Source: Galeruca laticollis
Lineage: Eukaryota; Arthropoda; Insecta; Coleoptera; Chrysomelidae
Assembly: GCA_963921935.1 (NCBI GenBank)
Contig: OY998175.1
Location: 308,473,484 to 308,537,483 of the forward strand
Direction of reading: 5' to 3'
DNA length: 64,000 bases
The stretch's first letter is position 1, and every line of letters begins with the position of its first letter. Positions 52,901 through 61,706 of the stretch are shown in pieces. The notes below the pieces were generated by a model, which saw nothing but the letters and a program-made list of their open reading frames with translations, was not told the DNA's origin and searched no databases. The position numbers were made by a program, and so were the translations under genes.

Positions 52901-55900
52901 ATTTATTATTTAATCCATCAGTACCAACTGCAATAGTATTTTTTAAAGATAGTATTAATTCTAAAACCTCCTCCTCTGAAACAGGAAACATATAGAAGGT
53001 TTTAATATTAGAAGAGATATTTTCATTGAAAAATTCTGCATCACAAACTAAACTATCAATAGGGGGTTTAGTAAAATTTATATTGAATTTATTTGCTAAA
53101 ACAGAATCACTTATTTGGTTACCCTGATCATATAATTTGAGTTGGCTACTTGATTTGTTTGTTTTTTGCAATTCCCTAATTATTTCCCAGGTTTCTTTAG
53201 TCTTATTTTCCGAGTTTAAAATTCGATTATCATAGAATTGTTTAGAGGCCTGTTCCAACCTAAGCCTATATGTATTATTTAACACTTTACTAATTTCAAT
53301 ATATCGTCTATCATGCTTAGCAAGAGTAGTATATAATGCCACATTATTTCTTAATTCCAACAAAACAGCACTCAATGTAAAGCCATTAGACTTCTTGTAT
53401 TTAGTCTTCGGTCCTCGTGTAACTAGCTTTTTTGGAAAGGCAGTTTCAAAACAAGATAAGACAATCTCCGCAAATTGATCATAAGCTAAATTGGAACAGA
53501 TCTGACCAACAACAGTAATCCAATCTTCAGCTCCCAGCAAATCATGAAACTGTTCCATGTTGTCTTCAGAATATGACCGTCTGAAAAATTTAACAGGTAA
53601 TTTACAGCTTTTTTGAGCTGAATTACCAGTGTGGAAATCAATAAATTGAGCATAGTGATCAGATAAACAAAGGTCAACTACTTTTACACTATACTGATTT
53701 GCTGTTCTAATAAATACATTATCAATGCAAGTTGCAGAGTCTTTTGTAACTCTAGTTGGAGTTCTCACGCATATTTCAAAATTAAAACTATACAATAAAT
53801 CTTCCAACAAAGAAAGTTGAGTAGTAGGTTTCATAAAATTTACATTGAAATCTCCTCCAATAATTATATTCCTGTTGTTTTCTGCGCATACATGGGTTAA
53901 AATTTCGTTGAAAACTAACATAAAATCATTAAAATTTCCTCCAGAGGGCCTGTAGATAACTAAACAAATAGTTTTATATTGAGGTAGTTGTATACCACAA
54001 CATTCTAAAATGTTTTCCTTAGAAAACTTTTTGATACAATATTCATTCACTCTTCCAGAAAAATTGTCGTTTTTATATATGGCTACTCCACCATGTGTTG
54101 TTACAGTCCGACACATGTCAGCGACTAACGTACACTGGGTTAGTTTGTATGTTTCAATGGCATTCTTTATTTGCCAATGTTCAGAAATCATTAAAACATC
54201 ACAACAAAATCCATCATCAAATCTATCATTCAGCGTTAAAATCTTATTACTAATACATTGTATATTCTGATGCACAAAAGTTAAATTGTTAATGGGACAT
54301 ATAGCTTTTTTTATCAGTCTATCATTGTGATTACTTGAGGTGTTTCTAAAAAATTAGTAACTGTATTTTCTGCAGTTTGTATAAAAATTAGGTTTTTCTG
54401 GAATTGTTTAACTTTAGGTTTTGTTAAGTTGACAATATTTTGAGCTATTTCATATTTTTTCAAGTTAATCCCTTTATGGCTGTTAAGATCTAAAAAAGAT
54501 ATTTCACCCTCTGCAAATTGATTAATTTTAATAGTGTACTCATATAATTCTTTGTTGAATTTATATATAAATTGATTGACTTCATTTTGATTTACAATGT
54601 AAGGCACCGATGCGAGAATAATATTTGTATGCGTACACCTTTTAATTTTATCATTGATATTTTTAAACAGTGGATATTTGCCTTTAACCATATCATTGAA
54701 ACCTGCTATAATTATAACATGATCATTCAAAGTAAAATTTTTACTTAAATTCAGAACATCATCGATAACGCTATTATATAAGGCATTTGGCTTAATAATA
54801 GTTTGAACCTCAGTCCCAATCATTCTAAAATTCAGCTTCCTTCCCAGATCACTGCCATTTTGATCACATAAGATTAATAATTTGGTTTTCACGTATTGGC
54901 ACTTTTCTTCCCCTTTCACCGCCTGTTTGATGCTTTCTTCTCTTTGTGTTAGACATTTCTTTTACTAATTTTGCAATCATTGTGTTTTCCTTTCTGTGTG
55001 TCATTTCCATTCATTGTTCTTTCATTTTGCTTATTAACTATATTTTCATTTTCGATTTGCTCTAAAGTTGTTTGTGGTTCATTAGAATGAATGCATAATT
55101 TTTTCTTTAGTTCAACTACTTCTGATGCATAGGCGTTATTGTCCATAGTTAATGTTTTAATCGTACTTAACATATCTACATTTATACTCTCAAGTACTTT
55201 AATTTTACTTTGTAAGTCCTCTAGTTGTAACAAACCTTCTTTAAGCTCTGATCTTAGTTTTTCATTTAATTTATTACAAATATTTAAATCTTCTTTGTGT
55301 TTGCTTAATTGCATTTCTATACATTGTTCCCTTTCATAAACCTCTTCTTCAAACACCATTGAGTTTCTTTTTTGTTTCTTAAGGTACATTTCTCTTTCAT
55401 AATTCTCTTGAGTCAATGTCTCATTTTTCAGCTTTAATGTTTCAATTTCATCTTCCATGTTCATTTTCATATCCTCCATATACTGCCCTAGTTCTGTCTT
55501 GTCTGATTGCATTTTTGATAATTCTTCGTAGAGTTTTGTCGTTTCATCATTTTTGACTACATTACTATCTTGACAGTCCTTAGAACAAAACATTACGTGA
55601 CCATCTACAACCGTTGTATTTCTTCTTCTTAGAAAACAGCTATCATGAAATATTCCACAACATGTTTTGCAGCAATAGTAATTCATATCCTTGTTTTTGC
55701 AACATTTAAATTGCTTTTTGTCCATTTTATAGATTTCAACAAAACTTATAGAATAAATTTATCGTCGCGCCACTGGTAACTGTATTTATTATTTGTTTTT
55801 AGTGGCCAGTTTTGTTTGATAAGAAATCTCCTAATACGTGGTCTATAATTTGTTTTCTATGGTAATTAGCTTATCAGTTTACTAATTTCTTGTAATTATA

Positions 55901-58900
55901 ATAAGAAGTAAATACCTTCCGTGATAAGAATTATTGATGCATCGATTTCAACGATTCAGTTGAACTTGTTACAATTTTAACATCACCATATTAACAGAAT
56001 ATGCAGAGTTATGATATTGTCAATTTTTCACAAATTTCTGACATGTTTTTACCACTTTTTTGACACTTTATTCACGGAGCAATCACCAATATTACATCTC
56101 TCAAAAGTATATTGAAAAACATCGGCAACAGTGCATGGGTGAACTTAATTCAATTTTTGGCGATGAAGATCCATTAAGGACCAGTGTTTATCGATGGTAT
56201 GGTGAATTCAATCGTGGTCATAGTTCACTTCAAGACGAATTTCATGAAGGTCGTCCTGATTTTGTTACTAAAGCCTTGAAATCAGGAAGAGTTTTGTCCT
56301 CCTCTAGATATAATATTGGTCCTGGCAGAACAAAATTACAACAAGAAAGCGTTTAGGAAGGTTCACAATGACTTAAAATTACGCAGAGAAAATGGTGAAC
56401 AAAATTTGATTATTCGATACAGAGCAGGTCATCCGGTTATTGAAACTAAACTCCTAAGAAAAAACTAAGCGAAACCCCTCTACAAAAATTCAAGATTTAT
56501 TTTCAGAATGTTGGAGGATTGAGAACAAAATTAATTGAATTGCAGAATGCTGTAGCATGCTACGATTACGATATCATAATCTTAGTTGAGTCTTGGTTGA
56601 CAGACTCATTTGCTACTTCAGAGCTTGGTTTAAAAAACTATCAAGTATTTCGATGTGATAGAAATGACTCAACAAGTAACCTGAAAAGAGGTGGAGGAGT
56701 TTTGATGGCATTTAAGACTGATTTACAAGTTTATCAAATTACTGAAGTGAATATTGATGTTGAACATCTATTCGTACATCTTACACACAACAAAAGCAGT
56801 TTCATTTTTGGTTCAACATACATTCATCCGGGCTCTGGCAACGTCATCTATGAAAGTCACTGTCAGTCAGTCGAAAATATACTATTCAATTATATGAACT
56901 CATCAGTATTTTTATTTGGCGATTATAATTTGCCATTAACCACTTGGTACCCCCAAGATCGGGATGGACTATTACAGCATTGTCCAATTGGATATCCAGC
57001 ATCGATACTGAATGAACATTTTTCTTTTAGTGGACTAAAACAAATTAATACGATACCTAATAACAATAATGTATTTTTAGACTTAGTTTTCTCCAATTCA
57101 CAAGACATTATGTCAGTGAATCTTGCAATTGATCTATTATTGCCCAACAATCCACATCATGTAGCATTATCATGTGACTTAGTACTACCAGATAATCATG
57201 AGAGTATGAAGTTTGATACTTATTACTATGATTTTAAAAATTCAGATTTTATTGGTTTAAATAATTATTTTGCTGCTATTGACTGGAATGTGTTCTTGTG
57301 TGGTAATGTTGAATTAGCGGTTAAGAATTTTTATCAAATTTTCAACAATGCTTTGGCAAATTTTGTACCTTTTCGTAGATTCAAATCCTCAAATTATCCG
57401 GTGTGGTTTAATTCTGAATTGAAGCAACTAATTAGAGAAAAGAAAATAGCTCACAAAAGATTCAAAGAGACGTCTGATACTAATGATTATACTACTTTTT
57501 GTAATTTGAGAACTAGGTGCAAAAATTTATCCAAGTTATGTTATAGTGACTACATAGGTATGGTTGATAACAACATCTCAACTAATCCCAAATATTTTTG
57601 GAGCTATATCAATTCTTTGAAAAAAGATCATGGAATTCCTAATATTATGACATACAATGATGATGTAGCCAGCTGTGGCACAGATATTGTGAATTTGTTT
57701 GCTGAACATTTTGGAAGTGTATATAGCAATATTGAGGTTGCTGATTATGTAAATTTCAATCCAGTTAATACTGTATCGATTCCCCCTTTGAAAATTACCC
57801 TTCTGGACCAGACGGAATTCCTTTGTATATTCTGATAATGTGTGTTTATTCTTTAAGTAAACCATTAGAAATTTTATTCAATTTGTCACTCAAAAATCAA
57901 ATATTTCCTACTACCTGGCGAAACAGTTATGTAACGCCTATTTTCAAAAACGGTTCTAAGGGAGAAATCAGAAACTATAGACCAATAAGCAAACTTTCTG
58001 CCATACCAAAATTATTGGAACAACTCTTGATCAGTCATATTTCTTTTTATTGTAAAAATTTAATAATTGAACAACAACACGGTTTTGTAGGTGGTCGATC
58101 AACGGTAACTAACTTATTATTATATCAAACCGATATTGTCAGTGCACTAGAATAACATAATCAAATTGACTCGGTCTATACTGACTTCAGTAAAGCTGTT
58201 GATAAAGTGAACCACAACTTATTAATCAACAAGTTGTCTGCCGCTGGCTTTCCGTCATGGTTGACAAACTGGTTACATAGCTATCTTTATAAAAGACATC
58301 AGTTAGTTAAAATTAAGAATTTTGTTTCCAATTCTTTCCTTGCCACATCAGGAGTGCCACAGGGATCGCACTTGGGTCCCCTGTTGTTTAACATTTTTAT
58401 CAATGACATAGGAACTATTTTTAAAAATTGTAAATTTATTCTTTTTGCTGATGACATAAAATTATATACAAACATCTCAAAACCAACTGCTTGTAACAAA
58501 CTACAAGAAGATCTTAATTCCTTGATAAACTGGTCAGAATCAAATGGAATGTTGTTGAATCCTGATAAATGCCAATGTATTACTTTTAGTAGAGCAAATC
58601 CTATAATTCAAAATGACTATCATATTGATAATAAGATCATAAAAAGAGTATCGGTTGTTAAGGACCTTGGAGTATTATTTGATGAAAAACTTACATTTGT
58701 TCAGCATATAAATTCAAGTGTAAGCAGCAGCTCTCGAAAACTAGGTTTTGTTCTTAGAAATACACGGGAATTTTCAATTCTTTCAACAAAAACATTATAC
58801 ATGTCACTCATATGTTCTTGTCTCCAATATGCCTCTCCTGTCTGGAGCCCTCATTATCAAGTTCATATCCATCATCTTGAGCATATACAAAACAAGTTTT

Positions 58901-61263
58901 TGAGAAGTGTTGCCTATAAAATGGGCTTACACCAGGGTACATACAATTATTCCCAAATCTTAGAGCATATATCAATTCATACCTTAGAGACTAGCAGAAA
59001 TCGATCTGATTTGATTTTATTATACAAATTAATTCATGGAGTAATATCATGCCCAGAATTGTTGGCACAAATCAATTTTAGATTCAATAGAATACCAATA
59101 CGTAATTCTGAACTTTTCAGCATTCCTTTTCACCATACTAATTATGGCTACAATAGCAGTATATCTCATATTATGAGACTGGGTAATCTACTTAACACAA
59201 ACGATGTATGTGTAACTGGTGTGAGCTTGTGTACCTTTAAAAATTCACTTAATGAAGTGGCTACTCTGTGATATCTTGTGATATATATTATTATCTTCTT
59301 ATATTAATTCTTATATTGTTTATTGTCTATATATATTGTAAAGAGGGGTTTGCCCGTTTATAAATAAATGAATAAAATCAGTTGTTGTTCCGAAAACCAT
59401 TGACTGTATGGGTGTTTCAAGATGAGCCAAATCCAACAAAAGTTGTTTGCCCACGTAGCACTTCCAAGCAAATGGTCGCCTGTTTTTTCGGAAAAACTGG
59501 ACATGTCGCAACCGTACCACTTGAACAACGTAGAACAGTCAATTCTGAGTGGTACACAACCATTTGTTTGCCAGTTATCTTCCAAGAAATCAGGAAAACC
59601 AACTGCCAAAGATGGATCAGTCTTCACCAGGACAATGCAAGCTCTCACACATCAGCTCAAACAACTGCATTTTTGAGCACCCAAAACATCGATTTGATGA
59701 GTCATCCGCCGTATAGTCCTGACTTGGCAACAAATGACTTCTTTTTATTCCCTTACGTAAAAAACAAACTGAGAGGTCAACGTTTTTCGACACCTGAAGA
59801 AGCGGTTGCTGCATTCAGTATGCATGTTTTGGAGATACCTCAATCAGAGTGGCAAAAGTGCTTCAACAATTGGTTCAAACGCATTCAAAAGTGTATAGAT
59901 CTTCATGGGGAATATTTTGAAAAACAATAAAGTGATTTTCAATGATTAATATTTGTTTTTGTTCTCTATTCCCGAAAAATATAAAAGGCAACCCTTGTAT
60001 ATATAGAGAGAGAAGATATGATACACATTTTGAAATAATAAGCTTTGTTACAATCATAAATTATAAATACCTTAGCATTTGTAGACCAATAAGCAGGCAA
60101 CGTGTTCACTCTAACTCCGAAACTACCCTTCGGCACTATATGGGCGAAACATCTTATTGAATCACCATGATAAGTTGGTTTTAAATCTCCTATATGATCG
60201 TTAAAAGCCGACAATTCTCTTATAGCCAATTCCAAATCGTCTTCTTTAGCAAACGAAAATATATCGTCAGGATATTTTACGTTTAAGATAGATTCTTTCG
60301 TATCTAATGGTTTAGTAGGTTTCGATAGTTGTTTTTTGATTATGTGTGGAAGAAATTCACCTAAGGGAAAGTTTATAAACTCTAGTGATGCCAACAATCT
60401 TCAATATTCACTTACCTTTTAATGATGTAAAATTATCTACGCTCTTTAAATACTTCACAACCCAGTTTTTAATCACATATACATGTGAATCTATCAGATT
60501 ACTATATATTTTAATGTTTGTATGTTTATTAAGGAGAGATACTGGTAGAGCTAATTCGCTTTCAAAATCACTAGCAGATGCTAGAAACACCAATCTACCA
60601 GTTTGCGCATCCACTCCAATAATATCCCTTTCTAAAAAAACGTATCGAGTTAATGTAGTTAATTTATTTAAAGTTGTTTTATACCTGGTTTGTGTTTCGA
60701 CTTTGGGCCGGGTACAATGATATTGTCACTACTCTGCGGATGTACTAGCAGAGAAGCAATCGATGCGTTATTTGCTCTGAACACATCCAACAGTCCATTT
60801 AAATTTACGTCACTAATGAAGTCGCAAGAGAATACTAACACATCTGATTTCAACTTATCTTGAATCAGTCTCAATGTATCAGCAGTGCCTAAATCTTCAT
60901 CTTCATTTATTGAGAAGTAATCTATTTTTATATCTAAATCACTTTTTTCCAAAGTATTTTGAATTTCACCTTTTTGATGTTCCAAAACTACCAGAATCAC
61001 CTCTAAAATATGTTTACATTCGCATTAAGTAGAGGAATATAAAAATAGAATGAGATAACATTCATTGAACACACTCATTATAATAACATTCAAAATTAAA
61101 TACCGTGAAATCCCGATGTCTGTAACTTGTGTAAAGGGTACCAAACAAGAGGTTTAGGTCCTACAGGCAGAAGGCATTTTGGTTTTCCTGTTGTTATTTC
61201 CGATATTCTCGAGCCTTTACCAGCTGCCAAAACGACTACTTGAAATTCTTGCGAAAAACTCAT
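43458..61263 (-). CDS. EIF2B3: Translation initiation factor eIF2B subunit gamma, six coding exons
   Basis: eIF2B is the GTP exchange factor for eIF2; gamma is part of its catalytic arm. Coding exons (minus): 61263-61104, 61002-60685, 60631-60416, 60381-60071, 43960-43732 and 43618-43458. All introns are GT/AG and phases agree, giving 464 residues (vertebrate gamma has about 450). Exon 1 has the nucleotidyltransferase motif VVVLAAGKGSR and KPKCLLPVGPKPL. Exon 2 has DLGTADTLR and DVLVFSCDFISDV; exon 3 has RDIIGVDAQTGRL; exon 4 has CFAHIVPKGSFGVRVNT. Exons 5 and 6 hold the left-handed beta-helix repeats (NAVIGATSEIKS, NCIVCDGATIESGCKLKGCL) and end NEVLTESDRLMEF. Intron 4 is 16.1 kb and full of transposons. 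No frame damage was seen, so the gene is probably functional. Confidence 0.95.
44147..44910 (+). pseudogene. THAP-domain remnant, spliced
   Basis: The block at 44190-44311 reads KLRRAAWISV and KVFCRHFITG, ending ACTG|GTAGAC. The next exon starts after CATTTTAG at about 44401 with KLAILEDKEHPDWVPSQHMG, a typical THAP continuation (HFxxGKPA...HPDWVPS). A TGA follows near 44506. A later block at about 44757-44840 (VMDVDEMPQQFQDDQIECME) begins after a CAACAG acceptor. The N-terminal Cys pair is not clearly readable. Confidence 0.6.
45442..45467. repeat. (AT)n microsatellite
   Basis: About 26 bp of pure AT dinucleotide repeat inside the THAP element. Confidence 0.9.
45739..46254. other. Intronic spacer
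   Basis: AT-rich intron sequence between the THAP element and the RTE LINE; no features recognised. Confidence 0.4.
46290..48957 (-). pseudogene. RTE endonuclease-reverse transcriptase, broken
   Basis: EN block: IIQCYAPTADKHSNE, IILGDFNAKVG, NQIDFILI, SDHNPVVG. RT block: KTGKAAGPDGIHIE, FIDYEKAFDRVEH, GVRQGCVLSPLLFN, LRFADDTAIIADG. C-terminal block: FEMWVYRRLLKIPWTDH and GRRQHSWLKNIRDW. A frameshift near 48010 separates EN from RT, and a TAA at about 46560 separates the last block (46290-46493). A dinucleotide expansion at 46887-46945 lies inside the RT frame without breaking it. Confidence 0.88.
46887..46945. repeat. (AT)n microsatellite within LINE coding sequence
   Basis: About 59 bp of AT repeat, read on the minus strand as alternating Ile-Tyr between PAPD and KGLPIENV. 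The reading frame continues on both sides. Confidence 0.9.
49053..49610 (+). pseudogene. Terminal fragment of a mariner-type element and R1-like RT relic
   Basis: 49052-49083 begins TACAGGGTGCGCCATTAG, like the end of a DD41D-type element. From about 49140 the plus strand shows a decayed RT: TRQRLEWAISTFQPYKSPGV, then in other frames LPRKWKRE-like and SFRPICLTSFLLKSIDKVVD and RTENLENIPLHKCQHA. The KSPGxDGI, FRPIxLTSFLLK and LHxxQHAY blocks resemble R1/TRAS-type LINEs. Many stops and shifts. Confidence 0.6.
49611..50214. other. Intronic spacer
   Basis: AT-rich intron sequence; no element ends or ORFs recognised. Confidence 0.4.
50215..50505. repeat. Two-copy tandem repeat, period about 144 bp
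   Basis: The units start TGTACAGGATATCAT at 50215 and TGTATAGGATATCGT at 50359 and share TTCTGATTTAATTCCAAAA, TTGTATAGGATATCCA and GAGATATCATAATTAT. GATATC occurs twice per unit. Confidence 0.8.
50820..51100 (+). pseudogene. C-terminal zinc-finger relic of an R1/I-type LINE
   Basis: The plus strand reads RSEVLREIDECRFCGEEDET, then PEHLVLEC, a C..C...H....C motif seen at the C-terminus of RNase H-bearing LINE ORF2 proteins. It ends with TAA at about 51098. No RT is attached; it may be the 3' part of the relic at 49140-49610. Confidence 0.55.
51456..54275 (-). CDS. CR1 ORF2: endonuclease-reverse transcriptase, 939 aa, open
   Basis: The endonuclease has IQCISNKILTL, MISEHW, GGVAIYK, IIGGDFNVNF and LSDHYAQF. 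The RT has AVGTDGLNNKLIKK, YRPISILSTISKVYE, HGYTSKKGTETAL, LFIDFSSAFDCVDH, GVPQGSILGPFLF and CYADDINIVI (catalytic YADD). The C-terminal region continues to SNFYNFKNKLKQFLLG. There is no RNase H. The frame has no stops. It lies 38 bp after ORF1. Among the LINE frames here this and the Jockey ORF2 are the best preserved. Confidence 0.9.
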   Translation of the reverse strand: MHQNIQCISNKILTLNDRFDDGFCCDVLMISEHWQIKNAIETYKLTQCTLVADMCRTVTTHGGVAIYKNDNFSGRVNEYCIKKFSKENILECCGIQLPQYKTICLVIYRPSGGNFNDFMLVFNEILTHVCAENNRNIIIGGDFNVNFMKPTTQLSLLEDLLYSFNFEICVRTPTRVTKDSATCIDNVFIRTANQYSVKVVDLCLSDHYAQFIDFHTGNSAQKSCKLPVKFFRRSYSEDNMEQFHDLLGAEDWITVVGQICSNLAYDQFAEIVLSCFETAFPKKLVTRGPKTKYKKSNGFTLSAVLLELRNNVALYTTLAKHDRRYIEISKVLNNTYRLRLEQASKQFYDNRILNSENKTKETWEIIRELQKTNKSSSQLKLYDQGNQISDSVLANKFNINFTKPPIDSLVCDAEFFNENISSNIKTFYMFPVSEEEVLELILSLKNTIAVGTDGLNNKLIKKCAGLLTKPLSFLLNLSTERGIFPESLKLARVVPIYKKGDPNDIDNYRPISILSTISKVYELNIKNQLCNFFAKFKLLSPSQHGYTSKKGTETALIEFHNRIVRSLDIKKHVMGLFIDFSSAFDCVDHKLLLLKLSKYGIRGIPLNLLESYLSNRKQIVQVNNTLGLELEVSQGVPQGSILGPFLFMVFVNDLLTTLNAVPGIYPTCYADDINIVIIEDNEDALKISTERTYDQVVMWSERNNIKLNKTKTNTVLFNNHGQFRQSQLFENTGFPITSKENIKLLGVTIDYGITWHSHIDNLCNKLRKSCYSLRFLASHCSKNTLLTVYHANFHSHLKYGIQIWGTCSTRQRVFVLQKYAIRIIAKLRIRDSCREFFKKYKILTLAGVYILEACTFIHRNKSIYVAERASHHYKTRNKSQLLVPRHHTALFEKNLEYLGCKFYNILPEDIKNSNFYNFKNKLKQFLLGKNYYTIEEFFN
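54314..55725 (-). pseudogene. CR1 ORF1: PHD-like finger, coiled coil and SGNH/esterase-like region, frameshifted
   Basis: It starts at 55725 (MDKKQFKCCKNKDMNYYCC) with a Cys/His cluster like a PHD finger, followed by a long Glu/Lys-rich coiled coil (about residues 65-220). After a single-base frameshift near 54950 the frame continues from about 54950 to 54314 with LLILCDQNGSDLGR and DHVIIIAGFNDMVKG, the pattern of the SGNH/esterase domain seen in CR1 and L2 ORF1 proteins. The function of that domain in LINEs is not settled; lipid or membrane contact has been proposed. Confidence 0.78.
56255..59378 (+). mobile_element. CR1/Jockey-like LINE, 5'-truncated in ORF1
   Basis: It starts inside the C-terminus of ORF1 (FRKVHNDLKLRRENGEQNLI, 56348-56410, then a stop near 56466). 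It has EN-RT without RNase H and ends in TTTATAAATAAATGAATAAA. It is inserted on the plus strand in the mariner transposase exactly between EGRP and SVVVP. Confidence 0.8.
56505..59271 (+). pseudogene. LINE ORF2 (endonuclease and RT), one deletion and one stop
   Basis: The EN has FQNVGGLRTKL, LVESWLTDSF, GGGVLMAFK and FLFGDYNLPL. Between KIT and SGPDGIPLYIL (about 57795) a stretch of the linker is deleted, with a frameshift. The RT follows with NYRPISKLSAIPKLLEQL, QHGFVGGRSTVTNL, TAA at 58153-58155, YTDFSKAVDKVNH, GVPQGSHLGPLLFN and LFADDIKLYT. The frame then runs to 59271. The EN residues look complete. Confidence 0.87.
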
Positions 61264-61706
61264 TTTCGTTCATTCGTAAGAAATATCCTAATTATCGAAG
61301 GTAATTGGTAATACCTTTAAATAACCATATGTTTGATGACTTTAATTCTACCAAAAAGCATTTCATATAGTAAGGTTAGAATGTTTTTAGAGTTTGACGT
61401 TTTGAAATGGTAGCTGTTTAATTGAAAGAAAAAGTCATCATTATAATCAAAGTCGCCAACTGTTAGAAATAAAACTTTCCCTAAAGAGATTTCAAAACCA
61501 TCGAACTCATGGGTTCGAGCTTAGTCTAAGGCTAAATTTATACCGCTCGCGATGTATTGCGAAAAACACAAAAATCCAGCAAATTAATATTGTTTAATGA
61601 GAGAGGGCGTCGGGTGTTTACACTCCGAGCGTAGAGAAGCGATTGTGAGAGTTTGGCGCGAGTCGTCTGATGCAATCGGTTACGTTGCGATTTGAAGCGG
61701 CTTCTA
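61264..61706. other. EIF2B3 upstream region
   Basis: About 440 bp between the EIF2B3 start codon and the DD82E element, presumably holding its promoter and 5' UTR. No TATA box was recognised. CG-containing sequence lies at about 61610-61690 (GGCGTCGGGTG, CTCCGAGCGTAG, TGGCGCGAGTCG). Confidence 0.45.

Larger units (their letters stand above)
51184..56127 (-). mobile_element. CR1-clade LINE, near full length
   Basis: On the minus strand it has ORF1 (PHD-like finger, coiled coil, SGNH-like region), ORF2 (EN and RT) and a (TTTC)n tail at about 51184-51195. Lack of RNase H and the ORF1 composition match CR1. It is inserted near the start of the mariner transposase. A clear target duplication was not found; the 5' limit is set by the resumption of mariner sequence. 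Confidence 0.87.
51122..59930 (+). pseudogene. mariner transposase in three pieces with internal deletion
   Basis: Piece 1 (51122-51183): MALNREHFRAIIFYNF then a stop (start of the helix-turn-helix). Piece 2 (56128-56254): QQCMGELNSIFGDEDPLRTS, VYRWYGEFNRGHSSL and EGRP. Piece 3 (59379-59930): SVVVPKTID joined directly to TVWVFQDEPNPTK, which shows that the first catalytic Asp region was deleted. It then has FFGKTGHVATVPL, LHQDNASSHTSAQ, YSPDLATNDFFLF and the C-terminus IDLHGEYFEKQ. The last two catalytic Asp are present with 34 residues between them. Confidence 0.88.
51116..59997 (+). mobile_element. mariner (DD34D) transposon split by two LINEs
   Basis: Its own sequence lies at about 51116-51183, 56128-56254 and 59379-59997. 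The right end is AAAGGCAACCCTTG followed by TA at 59998-59999. The left TIR is missing. Two LINEs of opposite orientation occupy the gaps. Confidence 0.85.
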
